The notes below the pieces were generated by a model. It did no database searches. It saw only the letters and a program-made list of their open reading frames with translations, and had not been told where the DNA came from. A program made the translations under genes and the position numbers. From NCBI GenBank assembly GCA_963575745.1, contig CAUYUJ010019115.1:393041-457040 (forward strand): a stretch of 64,000 nt of DNA, read 5' to 3'. How positions within the stretch are numbered: position 1 is the first letter of the stretch; each line of letters starts with the position of its first letter. Below, one piece after another: positions 21,480 to 33,600 of this stretch. The stretch is from Prorocentrum cordatum (Eukaryota > Sar > Dinophyceae > Prorocentrales > Prorocentraceae).

Positions 21480-24400
21480 GCGCTCCGGAAGCGCTTCCGG
21501 CACGCGCCCGCGCGTGCCTGCGCGCGTGCAGGTACGCGTAGAAGAGAGCCTGGCAGCGCTTCAGAAGCGCTCCAGAAGAGCACCCTCCCTCGCGTGGCAG
21601 AGCTCTGGAGACGCTGGATAGCTTTCTGGGGAAGCTCGGAATACTCTAGAAAGCTTTCCTGCAGAGCTCTGGGGAGCTTTCCTCGAGCGCTTCTGAAGCG
21701 CTGTCAGGGACGCTTCCGCGCGTCCCTGCACGCGTGCAGGCTCGCGTGGACGCGTGCCGGAAGCGCTCCCGGACACGCTGCGACGTTTTACAAGCCCCTC
21801 CGGGGATTGTGGAGCGTCGGACGTGGGCGTTTGCCCCGCGCCACCCAGCTCCGGCTTCGTCTCTGAAGCCCTCAGCTCTCCAAGGAGCTATCCGGGAATT
21901 ACTTTTAAGCTTCCAGCCACTAGCTAAGGGAAGCTCTGCGAGTTAAGTGCACACGCACGCGGCTTAGTGTGCGTGGAGACGCTGGAATCCGCGCGCGACG
22001 CAGCTCTGGAGAGGCTGGAAAGCTTCCCTGCGAAGCTCTGAATACTTTGGAAAGCTTTCCTTAAGAGCTCGGGGGCCCTCCCGAGGAGCTTCTGAAGCAC
22101 TTCCAGGCAAGCTTCCACGCGTGCCTGCACGTGTGCAGGCACGCGTGGACGCGTGCCCGAAGCGCTCCCGGACCAGCTGCCCGGACCGGCGAGTCGCTGC
22201 GAGGATCGTGGAGCGGTGGAGGTGGGCTGCTGGCTGGCACCACCACCGTCCGGCTTCTAATCTAAAGCCCTATAGCTCTCAGAGAGCTCTCCGGGAAAAA
22301 GTCAGCAATCAGCAAAAAGTCCGTCGGGATTTTTCTTGCCAACTATCTCTCCAGGTAAGCTTCCAGCAACTAGCTAACTCCATGCAGGCAATTCCATACA
22401 GCTTCCCTGGCAAGCTCCGGGAAGCTCTCCGGGAGCGCTTCTCAAGCGCTGCCGGAACCTCCCCCGGACCCGCTGCCGGGACAAACGAACTTCTGCGGGG
22501 ATTCTGGAGCGGCGGAGATAGGCTGCTGGCAGGCACCACCACCGTCCGGCTTCTAAGCTAAAAACCCTACAGCTCTCAGAAAGCTCCCCGGGAAAAACCC
22601 GGAGAGCGAAGAGAGCGCTCTTCTGAAGCGCTTCTGAAGCGCTGCCAGGTACGCTTCCACGCGTGCCTGAGAGCTCTGGGAAGCGCTCCTGAAGCGCTTC
22701 TGACGCGCTGCCAGGCGCGCTTCCACGCGTGCCTGCACGCGCGCAGGCACGCGTGGGCGCGTGCCGGAAGCGCTCCCGGACGGGCTGCGACTCAGGCAGG
22801 TCGCTGCGGGGAACGTGGGTCCAGCTTCTAATCTAAAGCCCTTTAGCTCTCAGAGAGCTCTCCGGGAACAACAAGCTAAAGGAAGCTCTACGAGTTATTC
22901 TTCTAGCCCATCGATGAGGAAGAGCTCTACGAGGTATTCCTCTAGCCCATCGATGCCGAAGAGCTCTACGAGGTATTACTCTTGAGCTTCCAGCAACTAG
23001 CTAAGGGAAGCTCTACGAGTTACTTGCTCCACCCCGCGCCGGAATTCCTCTAGCTCATCGATAACGACGAGCTCTGCGAGGTGCTGGAAAGCTTTCCTGG
23101 CGAGCTCTGGGGGGCACCCCTGGAGCGCTTGTGAATGCGCTGCCAGGCACGCTTCAACGCGTGCCTGGACGCGTGCAGGCACGCGGTTGACGCGTGCCGG
23201 AAGCGCTCCCGGACCAGCTGCGAAGTTTTACAGCCCGCCGCGACGAACGTGGAGCGCCGTGGAGGAGCCCCTGGCAGGCACCACCACCGTATGGCTTCTA
23301 ATCTGAAGCCATATAGCTCTCAGAGAGCTCTCTGGGAAGAAAGCTGTTCTGAAGAGCTGTGGGGAGCTCTCCGCTTCTCAAACGCTGCCAGCGACGCTTC
23401 CACGCGTGCCTGCGCGCGTGCAGGCACGCGTGGACGCGTGCCGGAAGCGACCCCGGACCAGCTGCCGGGACAAACAGGTCCCTGCGGGGATTCTGGGCCG
23501 CCGTGGAGGAGCTGCTGGCAGGCACCACCACCGTCTGGCTTCTAATCTAAAACCCTATAGCTCTCAGAGAGCTCTCTGGGAAACTAGCTCCACCCCGCGC
23601 CCGAATTCCTCTACCTCATCGACGCCGAAGAGCTTTACAAGGTACGGGAAATTTCAGGAGGATCTCTGGGGAGCTTTCCTGAAGCGCTTCTGAAGCGCTG
23701 CCAGGCGCGCTTCCACGCGTGCCTGCACGCTTGCAGGCACGCGTGGACGCGTGCGGGAAGCGCTCCTGGACCTGCTGCGAACTCAACAGGTTGCTGCGAC
23801 GATTCTGGACGGGCGCAGATGGGCTGCTGGCAGGCACCACCACCGTCTGGCTTCTAATCGAAAGCCCCACAGCTCTCAGAGAGCTCTCCGGGAAAAACTC
23901 GGAGAGCAAAGAGGCACTCACACTGGAAAGCTTTCCTGGGGAGCCCTCCTGAAGCGCTTCTGAAGCGCTGCCAGGCACGCTTCCACGCGTGCCTGCACGT
24001 GTGTAGGCACGCGTAGACGCGTGCGGGAAGCGCTCCCGGACCCGCTGCGAACTCAAACAGGTTGCTGCGACGATTCACGACCGGCGAAGTTGGGCTGCTG
24101 GCAGGCACCACCACAGTCGGGCTTCTAATCTAATCCCTATAGCTCTCAGAGACCTCTCCGGGAACTTGGTAGCGTCCATTGGTAGCGTCCAACAAAGCCC
24201 GGAGCGCAGAGAGGCACTCACACGGGAAAACTTTCCTGGAGAGCTCCGGGGAGCCCCCCAGAGGCGCTCCCGGACACGTTGCGACCCCACACAAGTTTCT
24301 GCGACGATTCTGGACCGCCGGCTTCTAATCTAAAACCCAATAGCTCTCAGAGAGCTCTCCGGGAACTTGGTGGGAGCAAAAAGGCCCTCACACTGGAAAG

Positions 24401-26230
24401 CTTTCCTGCAGAGCGCTGGGAAGCTCCCCTGAAGCGCTTCTGAAGCGCTGCCAGCGACGCTTCCACGCTTGCCTGCGCGCGTGCAGGCGCGCTTGGACGC
24501 GTGCCGGAAACGCTCCCGGACCCGCTGCCGGTTCCGGCAACTCGCTGCGGGGATCGTGGACCGGCGAAGATGGGCTGCTGGCAGGCACCACCACCGTCCG
24601 GCTTCTAATCTAAAACCCTATAGCTCTCAGAGAGCTCTCCGGGAAAAACCCGGAGAGCAAAGAGGCAGTCACACTGGGAAGCTTTCCTGGCGAGCTCTGG
24701 GAAGCTCTCCTGAATGGCTTCTGAAGCGCTGCCAGGCGCGCTTCCACGCGTGCCTGCACGCGTGCAGGCACGCGTGGACGCGTGCCGGAAGCGCTCCCGG
24801 ACCCGCTGCCGGTTCCGGCAACTCGCTGCGGGGATCGTGGACCGGCGAAGATGGGCTGCTGGCAGGCCCCACCACCAGCCGGCTTCTAATCTAAAGCACT
24901 ATAGCTCTCAGAGAGCTCCCCGGGAATCTAGAGCCCTATAGCTCTCCGGGAAAACCCGGATAGCAAAGAGGCGCTCATAGCAACGAGCACGCGCACTTGG
25001 TAGCGTCCAAAACCCGGAGAGCAAAGAGGCACTCACACTGGAAAGCTTTCCTGGAGAGCTCTGGGGAGCTCCCCAGAGGCGCTTCTGAAGCGCTGCCAGG
25101 CGCGCGTCGACGCGAGCCTGCGCGCGAGCAGGCACGCGTGGACGCGTTCCGGAAGCGCCCCTGGACACGCTGCGATCTCACAACATTCTGCGACGATTCT
25201 GGACCGCCGTGGAGGAGCTGCTGGCAGGCACCACCGCCGTCCGGCCTCTGAACTAAAACCCTATAGCTCTCAGAGAGCTCTCGGGGAACTTGGCAGCGTC
25301 CCAAACCCCGAGAGCAAAGAGGCGCTCACACTGGAAAGCTTTCCTGAATTGCTCTGGAGGGCTCTCCTGAAGCGCTTCTGAAGCGCTGCCAGGCACGCTT
25401 CCACGCGTGCCTGCACGCGTGCAGGCACGCGTGGACGCGTGCTGGAAGCGCTCCCGGACACGCTGCGAAGTTGTACAAGCCCCTCCGGGGATCGTGGACC
25501 GGCGAAGATGGGCTGCTGGCAAGCACCACCACCTTCTGGCCTGTTCTCTAAAGCCCAATAGCTTTCAGAGAGCTCTCCGGGAACATAAAGCTCGTGACGG
25601 AGCTCTGGAGCTCTAGAGACGCTGGAAAGCTTCCCTGGGAAGCTCTGAATACTCTGGAAAGCTTTCCTGAAGAGCTCTGGGGAGCTCTCCTGACGCGCTT
25701 CTGAAGCGCTGCCAGCGACGCTTCCGCGCGTGCCTGCGCGCGTGCAGGCACGCGTGAACGCTTGCCTGAACCGCTCCCGGACACGCTGCGAACTTTTACA
25801 AGTCTCTGCGGGGATTGGACCGGCGGAGGTGGGCGTGTCCCCCTCGCCACCCACCTCCGGCTTCTTCTCTGAAGCCCTCAGCTCGCCAAGGAGCTATCCG
25901 GGAATCTTCGAAAAAACGACCCCAGGTCATCACATTGTCCGCCCGGGCCGGGCTGGCCAACTAGCTGCGCCCCGCGCCGGAGTTCCTCTAGCTCATCGAG
26001 GCCGAAGAGCTCTACGAGGTACTAGCTCCACCCCGCGCCGGAATTCCTCTAGCTCATCGATGTCGATGAGCTCTACGAGGCATTACGCTTAAGCCTCCAG
26101 CAACAAGCTAGGGGAAGCTCTATGAGTTATTCTTGTAGCTTCGCCGCTAACGCTCTTGGGAAAGCTCTACGAATCACTCTTCTAGCTTCGTCGTTACCGC
26201 TCTTAGGTAAGCTCTACGAGTCAAGCCTTA
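21480..26230 (+). repeat. Family A array, main block
   Basis: Roughly fifteen units of 270-480 bp. Perfect 32-bp palindromes lie at 24745-24776 and 25402-25433; most other copies have one or two changes. The unit boundary is AGCTCTCAGAGAGCTCTCCG followed by GGAA, and the next unit starts with CCGGAGAGCAAAGAGGCACT. Short GAGCTCTACGAGGTA linkers occur at 22880-23090, 23585-23640 and 25930-26220. No gene is called. Confidence 0.9.
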
Positions 26231-26559
26231 TCAACCCACAAGGAGCTGTCCGGGAATAGCTGAGCGGTAGAACGCAGGGCGGCCTGGTACCGTTGGGCGT
26301 GGCTGCGAACGCAAGCAGGTGAAATCGTCGCGCCGGGACCGCGCGCGCACCCGGGGTCTCGCCCCCCTGGCCGCGATACTCGGGTGTTTGCCCCGGGGCC
26401 GCGCACGCGCCCCAGGGTCTCCCCCTCCAGGCCGCGCATCGCGTAAACCGCGCGCCTAAGCGTGCGCAGAAGTGACCAAAGTGCGCGTGTAAGCGGGTGC
26501 GCGGCAGCACCCACAGCACGGGTGGAACTCTCTGGCGCTCGCGTGAAGCGACGCCGTCG

Positions 26560-26740
26560 AACGTGCGTGATGCGCTGCGTAGCGCGCGTAAAACGCTTCC
26601 AGCGACGCTTCGAAGCGTGCCTGAAGCGCTGCGAAGCGCGCTTGAAGCGCTTCCAGCGACTCTTCGAAGCGTGCCTGAAGCTCTGCGAAGAGCGCCTGAC
26701 GTGCTGCGAAGCGCTCCGGGACGCGCTGCATGTTCTGGCG
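26560..26740. repeat. 57-bp repeat open on both strands
   Basis: GCGACGCTTCGAAGCGTGCC is followed about 57 bp later by the same phrase with one change. The plus strand reads as RFEACLKRCEARLKRF and the minus strand as LEALQARFAALQARFE, both helix-like. I treat it as a repeat, not a gene. Confidence 0.7.
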
Positions 26741-27061
26741 ACTGGCGCCGGCGGTAAACCGTCAACCTGGTTACCGCCGGGGACCTCGTAGAGCTCCTCG
26801 CGCGCTCGAGAGCGCTCGGAAAAGAAGCAGAGAGCTTCAGAGAACATCTTCTGAGACATTTCAAACAATGTTTTTTTTGATGTCGACATGAAGTTGGTTC
26901 CGCCAAGTGTTTTGATAATAAAAGTGCCCCTGCGGAGCTCATATTAAGACGCCGAGGCCCTCATAGTCTGTCACAGGTGCGAAAAATCTGATATCTCAAA
27001 TTGAATTGAAATATCTTTCAAATCTTAGGAAAACCGAGCCCAAACTACCACATCTTCTTTT
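26741..27061 (+). repeat. Family B copy, left side of the copia insertion
   Basis: It starts with the CCGGCGGTAA hairpin at about 26751, has GGAAAAGAAGCAGAGAGCTT and GTGCGAAAAATCTG in the expected order, and is broken off at the LTR at 27062 inside ACCACATCTTCTTTT. Confidence 0.8.
27057..27061. other. Target-site duplication CTTTT (left)
   Basis: CTTTT directly precedes the TG of the left LTR; the same five bases follow the CA of the right LTR. Confidence 0.9.
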
Positions 27062-27261
27062 TGCAACGCACACGCAGGTGCTGACAATATGCGTGAATCT
27101 TTTATTCCAAGACCTTCTCGCTGCAAGTGATACGTTATGCTAGCTGGTAGCGTAGGCAGAAGGGGGCCCCCTCAGCCAATATGTTTACGGGCAGAGGGGT
27201 GAGAGCGTGCAACAGCAATAGCAGGGACCAGCATTATCAGATAAACAGAATGACTATTGCA
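27062..27261 (-). repeat. 3' LTR of the copia element
   Basis: 200 bp, plus-strand ends TGCAACGCAC and CTATTGCA. The termini are inverted (TGCAA/TTGCA). It contains AATAAA on the coding strand (TTTATT at 27101-27106), a possible polyadenylation signal. It matches the other LTR over all 200 bases by eye. Confidence 0.95.
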
Positions 27262-27281
27262 CTCCTGGAGTTCTCTCTGGT
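27262..27281 (-). other. Possible polypurine tract
   Basis: The coding strand reads CAGAGAGAACTCCAGGAG directly before the 3' LTR. It is purine-rich but interrupted, so the exact priming site is uncertain. Confidence 0.35.
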
Positions 27282-27442
27282 CCTGCTCGGAAACTCGGAA
27301 TGCGGCCTGGCTATACAACGGGTTTGTTTGCAGCACGGACTTGGATTAGCACGAAATAAAACAGTAACTGAATTCTCTGAGCGGCCAAGGATCGGCAGCT
27401 GAAATCAATGAACCGAAACTCGATACGGCATCTGGAATCGGT

Positions 27443-27662
27443 AATATCTTGGGTAAGACCAAGCGGATGGGAGTGAAACACGACTCCCAGCACGTACAAG
27501 TAGAAAATCAAACTCACAATATCTTGGGCGAAACCAAGCGGATGGGAGTGAAACGCGACTCCCGGCACGTGCAAGAAAGAAGTCAAACTCGCAATATCTT
27601 GGGCGAAACCAAGCGGATGGGAGTGAAACGCGACTCCCGGCACGTGCAAGTAAAAAATCAAA
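27443..27662 (-). repeat. Three 75-bp repeats with hairpin in the copia 3' UTR
   Basis: AATATCTTGGG starts at 27443, 27518 and 27593 (period exactly 75). Each copy carries GGGAGTGAAACGCGACTCCC or a near variant, in which GGGAGT and ACTCCC pair around an 8-base loop. The last copy ends at the stop codon of the polyprotein. Confidence 0.95.
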
Positions 27663-30600
27663 TCACTTCTTCTGTACTTGGCCATCCCCACCGGTCAGCT
27701 CCTCGCAAGCAATCGACTCCACGAGCGACAGCACTGGATCCGCCAGGAACTTGGTCAGATTCTCACGAAGCTTCGGATCCTCCTTGGTCATGCCGTCGGC
27801 TATCATGTGCGTCGTAGGGATCCATCTGACGTTCTTGACCTTCACCTCGTCACGAATGGAAATCACGTCGATCACAGTACGTTTCTCAGACAAACTCGGG
27901 GTGAGCTGGTGGAGGGCATCGTACAGAGACTTGCAGTCGGTAACGGTGATAACCTCGAAGATCGGTGGGTGTCGGCCAGCAGGCCGTCCAGTCAACATCT
28001 CGGACAGGAACTTTGACAAGTACGACGCGTAGTCCACTCCCAGGTCCTGCGCGATAGCTTCCCCAGCCAGCGTAGATCTCACCACTCTCGGCGTTCTCTT
28101 GGACTTGTGAAACAAGAGAGTACATGACGTGGGTCCGGTGAGTATCGCCTCGTCTGCCAGAAAGATGAGGGTGCCGATCTGGGTCTTCAATCCTGGAGCG
28201 TTCGCCCATGAGCTGTCTGCAAAACTAACGAAGCAGGCGCGGCTCAAATCGACGCGGACGATCAGGATGCCAGTCTGGGCTGTGCGGTGCGCGTACTCTA
28301 CGTGCTTCATGGCCATCCGTAGGTCGTTCAGCTCGGGGTCGATCCTCTGGACAAGGGAAACCGCGGCTGACAGGTCTGGACGTGTGTGTCCGGACAACCA
28401 CTGGAGCGAACCGACAGCAGACTCCAGATCTTCGCGCTCAGAACGCGTCAGTTTAGAAGAAGACCGAGTGCTGGACATAACTCCAACCTTCGTGACTGCA
28501 ATTGCCTTAGGGTAGGCCGCTTGATGAACAAACAAACTTCCGCTGTACGGACCTTGACGTAGGCGCTGGTATTCCTCGCCGAGGAAGACGAAGTTGTCCC
28601 ACTGCCAGCCTCGCCATTTAATAGCCTTCTCGATCGGTGTGAAGTCGAACTTGGGATGGTGTGCCGCAAGAGCATCGTCCACGTGCATACCCACCGCACA
28701 AGCCAACTCATTGTTCGGAAAAAACCACAGGAAGAGAGCTGAATCGAGGCTGTGGAGCTTGCTGCCCAGCGCCAGGAAGGTCGTCACCACGTGCTTGTAC
28801 CATAGGTACGGCGCCGTCGACTGACCGTACAGGTTGCCGATCACCTCGTAGAGTGGGGCGGTGAAGACTCCGGCGGCTTGAACTATCGGGTCCTTGGGCG
28901 GAATCATGTAGATCGCCTCCTCGCGCTCGCTCTGGGCGCCTCCCTGGAGAAAGGCGCTCTCCGCGTCTCCGGTCCCGACTCGCCAGTCATTCGAGACCGC
29001 GATCTGGCAGATCAGCTTCTTGCCAGCATCGGTCAGCACCGGGGCGTTACGCGGCAACTTCTCCAGGTCGGGGTCGGAGAACCCCAGCAACACCGGGCGA
29101 GCCTTGGCCTTCAACGGCGGAAACCCCAAGTTCTTGTCCCGGTAGCACACGCGCGAGCGGATGCACCGTTTGCGGAGATGAGGGTCACGACGAACTTGTT
29201 CGGCCTCCTCCTGCGAGCAGGCCCGAACGGACTTCCAGGTGTCCCAGTTCTGGCACTCCTTGCGCAAGGCCTTGACGTACTCCATGAACTGGTCCTCCGG
29301 GTACTCTGCGATCTCCCGCCAGGGGATTTCACGATCCAGTTGACGCTGCTCGCGTCTCGACAGGTTGTTCGAGTCCGTCGTGTCGCCCACCTGTGCTGTC
29401 GCACAGTCCACGTCCATCTCGCCGTCCCTGAGGTCGGAGAGCTCGTGGTAGGTCATGTACAGGCAGTTTGTCCAGTCGTCGTCCGGCTCGCTGTCATCGA
29501 TCGGGTCGTTCTCGAAGTTCTCGATGGGCAAGAGGTGCGCCTCGTAGGCCTCCTGGACCTCCGCCAAGCTCGAGAACACGCGGGTCCTGAGCAGGACTGG
29601 CTCCTCGACTCCGTCCCAGCCATCCGGTGTGATGAACTCCATCTCGTCCGACTCGTTGGACACGAAGGCTGCTGGGCTCGGTGAGCCCGGTATGTGAGGA
29701 AGCTTTCCTGGTCGGGGTTTCTTCTCCGGTGGTGGTGCGATAACCGTCGAAGGTGCCGAACCGCTCGATGGTGGTCGAGCTGCGGACGACTCGCGGGTAT
29801 GAGGTGCTGATCTCCTCGGCGTGGGCGTCGCAGAGCGCTCTCGTGTTCTGACTGGTCCAAACTGAGGCGGTGCCGGCCACGGAAAGGGCGCAGCGGGCTC
29901 TGGAGCTTCGCCTTCGGCTCGACTCTGGGCTCGACGCCGGGTACCGCTCTGGCCTGTCGGCGTCGGAGACTCCGATGCGTCGGCAAGTTGAGGAAGTTCA
30001 GCATTTGGCGCAGCTTCAGGGGCGTCGTCGGCTGACACGCTCCTGAAGTTCTCTTTGGTAGCGTTGTCTCCCAGAGAGGCCTGTGCGGGCTCCTCCAGGA
30101 TGGGCTCTAGCGGGGCTGCCGGGAGAGGTCCTGGCAGCACTCGTGCTTGAGGATCTTCTGGTTCGGGTTGTTGTTCAGGAGGGCCCTCAATGATGATGTT
30201 CGAAGCGTCGCCCTGGCCGGCCTTCGCCAAGTCCTGCTCGGCCGTCTTGAGCTCCTTGAGGTCCTCCTCGGAAGGGGTCCAGCCCTCGAAACCGACGGCT
30301 GGGCGTATGTGTTCGCGGGCCACCTGCACAGTGCGGTGCCCGATCCGCAACCAGGCAGACTCGCCCTCGCCGTAGCCGTTGGTGCCGGAATCCCAGAAAC
30401 AGAAAATGCCTGGGCGATACCCTGCCACGGGCGTCTTGCCCCGTCGCTTGCGACCATGCTCGCCCCAGGCTGCCACGCGCTGTCCCGAGAGGAAGTCGTG
30501 CGCCTTGCGGTTGACAGGCTGGCGGAGGATGGAGGTGCGCAGCGCCTCGTCGGCCTCCAGGTCGGCGATCGCCTTGAGCGCCTCAATGCGGCATCTCTCC

Positions 30601-33600
30601 CCGTAGGCCAGCATCTCATCCTGGGTGCAATTGCGCCAGAACTCGGCGGACGTGGTGTCAGCCAAGAGCTCGGTCGGAAGCGTGGGTGCCCGTCCGAAGG
30701 CGGCGGCATAGGCGGTGCGGCCTGCTCGGCGCACTGACTGGTTCACGGCGTGGCTCGTCGAGATGATCGCAAGGTCCACGTGCTCTGGCATCGTCGGCAG
30801 GATGACGTCGATCACCTTCTCGAAGACTCGGCGCCAGGCGTAGTTGCCGGATTCGGCCAGGCCCAACTGCCAGTGAGCTCCCGGCGGCACGTACCTCACG
30901 TCGATTCCCAACGTGTGGCAGTTGTCCATGAACACGGCTTCGAAGGCGCCGTCCCTGTCGACAACCAGAATCTGCATAATCCCGAACGGGGTGAGCCAGC
31001 ACGTCTGGAACTTCTCCCAGACGTCTCCTGGTTCGCGTGAAACAATCCGACACACCACATGTAGTCTCGTAGCTTTGTCCACCAGTCCCAAGAGTGCGTG
31101 TGTCGTACCGTCGTGGGTCATGACGTAGAACAAGTCGCCCTTGACTAAGTCGTTGAACAGACCCACCCTTGGAATCTGTGACTCCCGCTGTCGCTGAGGC
31201 CGTTTGCGACGAAGGCACGCCGGACACCTCAGCGCTCTGGCGCACAGCAGCGTGGCTTGCGAGGCGCCTCTCTGAGCCAGGAACTGGAAGAACTCGCTGG
31301 GCACCGGATGTCCCAAGTTACAGTGCATACGAGCGACAAGTTGGCGAACTTCACGAGGACACTGCTCCTTTGTTACTCCAACAAAACGTATACCAGCCAT
31401 ACCGTCGGACGCGTCGGGCATCCGAGCGATCGGGACGTCCTGCAGGTCGTCGTCCTCGTCGGGCGGCAGGCTGTTGTTCGGCAGCATCGGGTCGTTCGGG
31501 TCCGGGGGAAGCGGCATTCGCTTCTCTATCTGTGACGTGTCAGGCTCCTGCGGGAGGGACTCCTGCTTGGCATAGCCGAAGAAGAAAACGGCTAGGTCCG
31601 CGGGCGGCGACAAGGCCAACGTCGGGAAGGCCACGTCAACCAGGTCCTCGGCTTCGATATGGTAATGTCCCTTCTCGTCCACGTAGCAGTGACCACGGTG
31701 AGACCACGGCTCCTTGTTGATGGGGAACCTCCTTTGCTTGGCTGACTTCGCGAGCTGGATCATCGTGAGGTCCCACGGGACGAGCTGGCTAATCTGTCTC
31801 CAGAGCGTGGACGACTTCGAAAGGTAATGCATGGCCTTGTTCCCGCCTCGGTTGGCGGAACCGCCCACGATCTGTCGGACGCCCTGCATGACCGCCTCCC
31901 ACCTAGTGGGGTCCTTCTCTGGCGAGGCGAACAGCACCTCGATGGGACCTGCGTGGTTGTAGGCGACCTCCCACTCGGTAGCCGCAACCGGCATGTCGGC
32001 GAACCTGCTCGGATTCCTCTGGGCGGTGACCTGCTGGATCGCGTAGAGCATCGCGTGGGCCATCTCGTCAGTGTACTCGCCGCTGGCCTTTGTCCACTTC
32101 GAGTTCTCAATCTGATCGTGCAAGTGGCCCCCGGACTCCGGACGAAGTCCTGGGCAGCGGCGGCTCAGAGCCGCAAGCGCGGGCGGCGAGTTGGAGAACC
32201 AGCGATACGCCTTGCGAATCGGCAGGCCAGTCTTGCCTGTCTTCCCGTACTGGCACCCATGGCCGATAACGGTCTCGCCCAAGGGCAGGAGCGGGGCGAA
32301 CTGGAGGTCCTTCCAGATCGCTGACGTCGGCGGGTTCTCGAACAAGAAGAACCGGCCATGCTTCACCTGGTACTTGATGGTCCACTTGATCAAGTCAATC
32401 AGCCGTCGATCCCGAGCACGAAGTCTCTCAAGCAGCTCGGGATGGTCGACGTAATTCACATTGACGTTGTAGGAGCACCAGAGCGTGCAGGGGAAGCCTA
32501 CGATCACGTAGAGTGGCTTGTCTTTCAGTATCTGATCTTTCCATCTCTGAGCACCTCGCGTAGTTGACAAGTCCCAGCCGTCCTCTATGTCGGCGCTCGG
32601 CGAGGCCCTCAGCTCAAAGCGTGAAGCTAGTCGCGTAGGTCTTGCTGTCCCTGCGCAGCCCTCGATGAGGTCGGTGCCGCACGCCTGGCACTCGTTGTCC
32701 AGGTACCGGTGGTCGGGCAACTCAGGAACGGGAATGTCCATGAAGGCCACGTCCGAACAGCACCATTCCGCGTCTCGTAAATCTGCAGCTCGGCGATCGG
32801 CATCTTGACTCACGTTAATAAGCGTCTCGCAGGCTGCGGTCGTCTTCTTAGCAATGCCGAGAAGGCGCTTCCAGGCGCCTCTCTTCACCATCTCGGTCCC
32901 CGACGCGGGGGAGGCTGGCGCGGAAGCTTGTCCCATCCCTGGTCCGTCTCCTCGCCCCCGGAGGTCCTGTCCATGTTCTCGTCGTACTCCTCGTCCGTCG
33001 GAACCGCCTGCTCCGAGGGTGACCTTGGCTCCGCCTTGGTCCGCGTACGACCCTGGCTCGAGCTCGCCGAAGACTTGACCGGGCGTTTCGGCATTGTTGA
33101 AGCAGCTGGCCGAGAGCGCGAGGAGGAACCCAGTGACTTTGTCGAGGTAGGTACGCGAAGAGGATCTTCTTTGTCGTCCACGATCCACTTCCCGTTGACC
33201 GACTTCCACCGCCGGCCGCACTGGTCGCAGATCAGCCAGTACCCCTTGGCGTAGTACCTCCTCGTTGCCGGATGGGCGCACACGTCCCTCTTCTCGCACA
33301 GCTGTGAGTAGTTCTGGGCTTGATCCTCTGGTGCCGGCGGCGGTGGCAGCACGCTCTCCGGAACCTGTGCGGCTCCTCTCGCGATCGCCTTCACTGAGTC
33401 CGCCATCGGTGTCAGGTAGCCCATCTCGTGGCCCATCTGCGCGATCGCGCCCATCATCCGGTTCGACATCTCCATGTTCTGCCGGAACTGCTCGCGACTG
33501 CGACCGATGATGTGCGACAGGTGGTTCATGATCAGCTGCATCAGGTTCGTCCACGCGTTGATCGCCAGGTTCTGCCTCGTCAGCTGAACTGTACGACGAG

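Noticed and set aside
21480-26230. Palindromic repeats as a CRISPR array
   Set aside because: Units are hundreds of bases long, spacers are not unique, and the setting is eukaryotic with no cas-like gene.
27062-27261. tRNA or small RNA gene within the LTR
   Set aside because: No cloverleaf or box A/B pattern is visible; the repeat is explained as an LTR.
28878-29684. 268-codon ORF on the plus strand inside the copia element
   Set aside because: It is antisense to the RT region and reads as Leu/Val/Arg-rich shadow of the polyprotein. The same holds for the other plus-strand ORFs at 27678-36327.
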